From assembly GCA_030062745.1 (NCBI GenBank), contig CP099842.1:10919838-10983837 (forward strand): a DNA stretch of 64,000 bases, in the 5' to 3' direction. Under the pieces are notes generated by a model that saw only the letters and a list, made by a program, of their open reading frames with translations, did no database searches and was not told the DNA's origin. Origin of the DNA: Capitulum mitella (Eukaryota; Arthropoda; Thecostraca; Pollicipedomorpha; Pollicipedidae). The position numbers and the translations under genes were made by a program. Of this stretch, positions 60,146 through 64,000 are shown in pieces (position 1 is the first letter of the stretch; every line of letters begins with the position of its first letter).

Positions 60146-61740
60146 CTCAACATTATAGAGGGTGGGAGGCTGAATAAGACCCCTTCCCCATGCGGAAATG
60201 CGTACTAACGTTACGGAACGTTACGGAAAAAGGTTAAGACACCACTTTACTGGGGCGTCGCAGATGGCTCCAAAGACAGAGGTGCAGTAACTCACGGTAA
60301 GCTCCTCGCAAGACCATGGACCAGCGTTTTCAGGGAAGATGTACTTGTATAAAATTGCCATAGATGACATATGCATGATTAAATTTGGTTCTCAGTATAC
60401 GTGAAGATAATGGGTTGATGTTATAAAAAGCCCAAATATTTCTGTATAGCTTGATATGCCTTCATCAAAGGGATGAAACTCTGTCAGAATTTTGGATAGC
60501 AATTTTATTTCTATTTTAGTACAATACGAGGAAATCCGAGTAAAAATGCATTAACATACTCATAGGACCTACGCACTTAACATTAACATGCAATATCGCG
60601 GGCATTCAACCGGCGAATCAACTGACAACATCAGGATTGTCACCAATCTCGCATTATCAGCCCCACAAAATGTAAGCACAGCTTTTTTCGGTGGACGAGA
60701 AACGAACTTTTCAACCGTGAGGACATTTTAAGCATAAACTCTACACAGGGTGTCAAACGTGATCGGTAGTTCAGTTGGGACAACGCTGGTCTCCACATAC
60801 AGGCAACATGGTCTCGGGGTTCCTTGGCACGCGCTATTGGGCAGGCGGATCAGGTGAGAAATGGTCAACAGGTTACCCTGACTAACACACGATCGAATCC
60901 TACCTCTAATGGTTACTAAACTTTTGCCATGAGTTTCGCCATGACCTGAAGTTCCACAATCTGACGTGGAGTCCGAATTCGGTACAACTAGCCCTATAAG
61001 CATGGGCACTCGCCCCAAACAACACCCTAAAAAATCAAACAAATTAGACTTGCTCCTTAGAAACATACCAATACATCCTCAGTTATAAATCTTGACTGCC
61101 TGTTCATTGGGCACTGCCTGTTGGCGACTCTTTATCACTGAACAATAAACAATATGCTCGATTTAGATGATGGTTTGACAGATCGGCATTTTGCGTCAGT
61201 ACAACTCTTAGCACATCAAACTTATCATAAAGTTGCACGATCCAGGTCAAACCACTCATGCGCCAATGACATCAAAATAGTGTCTAACCAAGTGATGAAT
61301 GCTGATGCCTAAACCCGTAGGCGGAATAAAATTCACGGCAGGTAGACGGTGCAGTCCGTGATCGTGTGCTGTGAATCACAACTCTCCTCTGAGTCTCAAG
61401 AGGAGCAGAGACTGGTCGATGGCAACAGCACCCGTATTATCCTGAAGTAAGCAGGTCCTGACTGATGACGTGGAGCCATGCATTGCAAATGAGAAAGATT
61501 TGCAAACAGACGAAGACATAGATGAAATGATTCACACAGCCTACATATTCCTACATATTATCATCTTCCTGTCTTTTCAAAATCCTTTCAGATTGAGATG
61601 AGAGACAGGGCATGCAAACCCTGATGATAGCTGACCAGTCTGTTTGGCATACCACACAATCTAAAGGTTCCGGCCTCAGCATTGAGGGAAATATCTCGAC
61701 ATCAATTAACTGTTTTCAAACCACTAGCCACAGACACTGA
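60146..61740. other. Intergenic region, no gene seen
   Basis: AT-richer, ordinary CpG level. A tRNA-like stretch at about 60,755-60,830 (A-box-like TAGTTCAGTTGG) is described among the findings. No exon recognised. Confidence 0.5.
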
Positions 61741-63777
61741 CTAGAGCTTCGGATTTCACTGTGTTCTTTCAGCAAGGCAACAGCAGTCATGAGGCACATA
61801 ATTCCTATATGTTTACCAGTGTTTGCATCTTCATTCACACTGTAGGGCCATACCAGCTCCATTACATAATGTGCTGCAGCTGCATCTTAGGGTCACAGTT
61901 CATGGTGTGCCCCCAGGGAAACATTTGTCTGGCCCATGTGCATGCCATCTTGCATACTATCATGATCTGGAGTATGGTCAACTTAAAGCCAGACTGCAAA
62001 CTGGGGTAGATGTATGCTGCAGGGGTGCTCCACCAAGGCTGATCCATACCATGTCTTCAGGTTGGGTGTGGGTGGGAGAGGTGGCAAATCCCCATCCATG
62101 TAACCAGCCTGACCCTAAATGTTGATTTTTTCCCAGATTTTGGTCACTTTGTTTTACTGTTTTTAAAAATTATTATATATATATACTGAATTAACATTTC
62201 AAAAATATTCACACTTTCCTGTCCAAAAATGGGGGCCAAAAAAGACATGCTGGCCCCATTCTCCAACAAAAGAGGACCATGGTCCCAATAGCCTCCCCCT
62301 AGACCTGCCACTGTGCTCAAGGCTCCAAGGCCACAAGATTACACTGCAGCAACTTGTCATGATGCCTTCTCTAAGCAACTTTGCTGTTCTATGTTGTGCA
62401 TCCCCTCTGCTGCACACCAGTTGGCATCAGGAAAACAACACTGAGGGCCCAAATGCATGCCAGTTATCAGCACTGAACCAACAACACTTCACCAAAATCT
62501 ACCATGGTTGAGAACTGGTGGTGTGGACCAGCTGTCTAGTCCTGTAGTGCCATAGGTTAGTGAATACTGTGGACCTTTGCTAGTCAACTGAACAAAACTG
62601 GTGGCATGCACCAGAATAGTGTGGAGTAGGCAATGCATATTCAAAAGGTACAAGGGTCACATGCCTCCTTTGCCAAATTCTCTGCACAGATTTATATACA
62701 TGTGAATAAAGATTGCAAATCTGAGATGTGCAGGTAAAAATAAGTAGACTAAGAAGGAAATGTTGTTGTATGTCATGCACGATCTAGCATGCCTGTGACA
62801 CACTAAACTGAGTTTTCAGTGGAGAGCTTTGAGTTGTACCCCCCCCCCCCTGTGAAATACTGCATATGCCCCTGAGTGAAGACCAAGGTGTAGCAAAGTT
62901 ACTGCTAATCATCTGCACTCATCTGTCTGGTCCTGGAGTGTCAAGGTTGTCAGATGTTATAGACCTTTACATGTCAAGTAAACAAAACTGGCAGTGGGCA
63001 CCAGAACAGTGTGGTGTAGGCCAAAGTGTGACAAAGTTATTGCCAACCATCTTCACCCATAAGATCTCATCAAAACCAGTCATGGTTTGCAGTTTAATGT
63101 AATGGGCATATTGTAGTCTGTAGGTCCCAAGGAATGAAGAAGTTGCACTTTAAGTCAGCTGTACAAGAGTAAAATTCATTTTAACTGTGGCTTATCATCC
63201 TGTCCTCAATGACAATGTTTACTGAAATGTACCTCACACAGAGAAATATTCATATTGGGACGTATGTTTGTGCACCTTGATGCTGGACACCATGGCATCT
63301 CCTTGCTATGTGATGCTCATTAAATTCTGTATGTTTTCCTGTTGTCTCATTAACAGAGTTGCAGTATGAACATGCATTTTTGGCTGACAATGTTTATGGA
63401 TATCAAAATTTGAGTTGCCTATTGCTGTTGCTTATTCATCTTCTTTTGCACCCCAGCAATATGCATTGTCAGACAAGCCAGTCACACATGACATTTTCAC
63501 CAGGTGGTGAAAAACAGCATAAATGGCATAAACATCTTACAACAAACAGTTCTAAGGCAAATACTTGTGATGTGATCTGATTGCTGCACAGTGTAATTCC
63601 AAGATGAAGAAAGTGAAAAAATTACCAAATAATATTGCCACTCCATTCACCACGGACCACTGTGCCACTTGTCTGTTTGACTTCTGCAATTATGTGGTAA
63701 CAAAGTTGAAAAGGGCAATCCCCAGTGTGAAGGTATTGTGGGTCTAATGATGTCATCAATATAACCTAACTTAATGA
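61741..63777. other. CpG-depleted block with diverged duplications
   Basis: In about 2 kb I count only about four CpG dinucleotides (near 61,751, 62,780, 63,260 and 63,650), against a high level in the middle of the window. Frames up to 100 codons (61,761-62,125) have no recognisable domain. A ~100-bp segment at 62,531-62,630 recurs at 62,922-63,020 (words AAACAAAACTGG, CACCAGAA, AGTGTGG, GTAGGC). A C10 run lies at 62,839-62,848. Confidence 0.7.
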
Positions 63778-63910
63778 ATAATAAACAAGATAACTAACCT
63801 AACCTAATCTAACCTAACCTAACATAGCATAACATAACATAACCTTACCCTAACCCTAACCTTAAACTAACCAAACCTAACCTAACCTATTTAGTTGCAC
63901 AACCTAACCT
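63778..63910. repeat. Telomere-like (CCTAA)n tract, imperfect
   Basis: Runs of CCTAA units (TTAGG on the other strand, the common arthropod telomere unit) mixed with CATAA, CTTAC and CCCTAA variants, followed by unique sequence. It is an interstitial or degenerate tract, not a chromosome end, because non-repeat sequence continues to the window edge. Confidence 0.85.
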
Positions 63911-64000
63911 CTGTTGGACAGAGCCAAGCCTGATCACACCCTTTATCCACCTACGGCCTCTAGTATCCCATACCGTGCCTCCGGGGTGGGGCTGTGCCTT

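Overview
This window is nuclear DNA of an animal, and the evidence points to an arthropod. It contains split genes with GT..AG introns, a liprin-beta gene, (CCTAA)n telomere-type repeats at the right edge, many minisatellites and decayed mobile elements. No bacterial-style operons are present. Calaxin, a protein of motile axonemes, together with the very GC/CpG-rich middle, would suit a crustacean with flagellated sperm such as a barnacle. That identification is inference only.

Layout. 1-13.1 kb is AT-richer and has no gene I can support. It holds one copy of a ~1.1 kb interspersed non-coding repeat (1-966), a microsatellite, and a ~2.8 kb imperfect palindrome (10.3-13.1 kb) whose two arms each carry a decayed copy of the same protein-coding element. 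13.1-21.3 kb is CpG-rich with minisatellites and no recognisable exon. 21.6-55.9 kb is one large minus-strand gene, liprin-beta, a scaffold protein with an N-terminal coiled coil and three C-terminal SAM domains. I could place 16 coding exons whose splice phases all agree; they join to 723 codons plus a stop. Its largest intron (32.1-52.7 kb) holds an intronless calaxin gene (49.1-49.7 kb, same strand). It also holds four further phase-compatible exon candidates (48.0, 41.3, 40.3 and 39.2 kb) that could be a long alternative 5' half of liprin-beta or a separate proline-rich gene. 56-64 kb returns to AT-richer sequence, with a third copy of the interspersed repeat, a CpG-depleted block and the telomere-like tract.

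The most unusual feature is the set of minisatellites attached to liprin-beta splice sites. In several introns the tandem unit contains the splice site and a few bases of the adjoining exon. One exon (26,431-26,593) lies between two 50-bp arrays that match its own two edges. Liprin-beta and calaxin have no known joint function; their relationship here is physical nesting.
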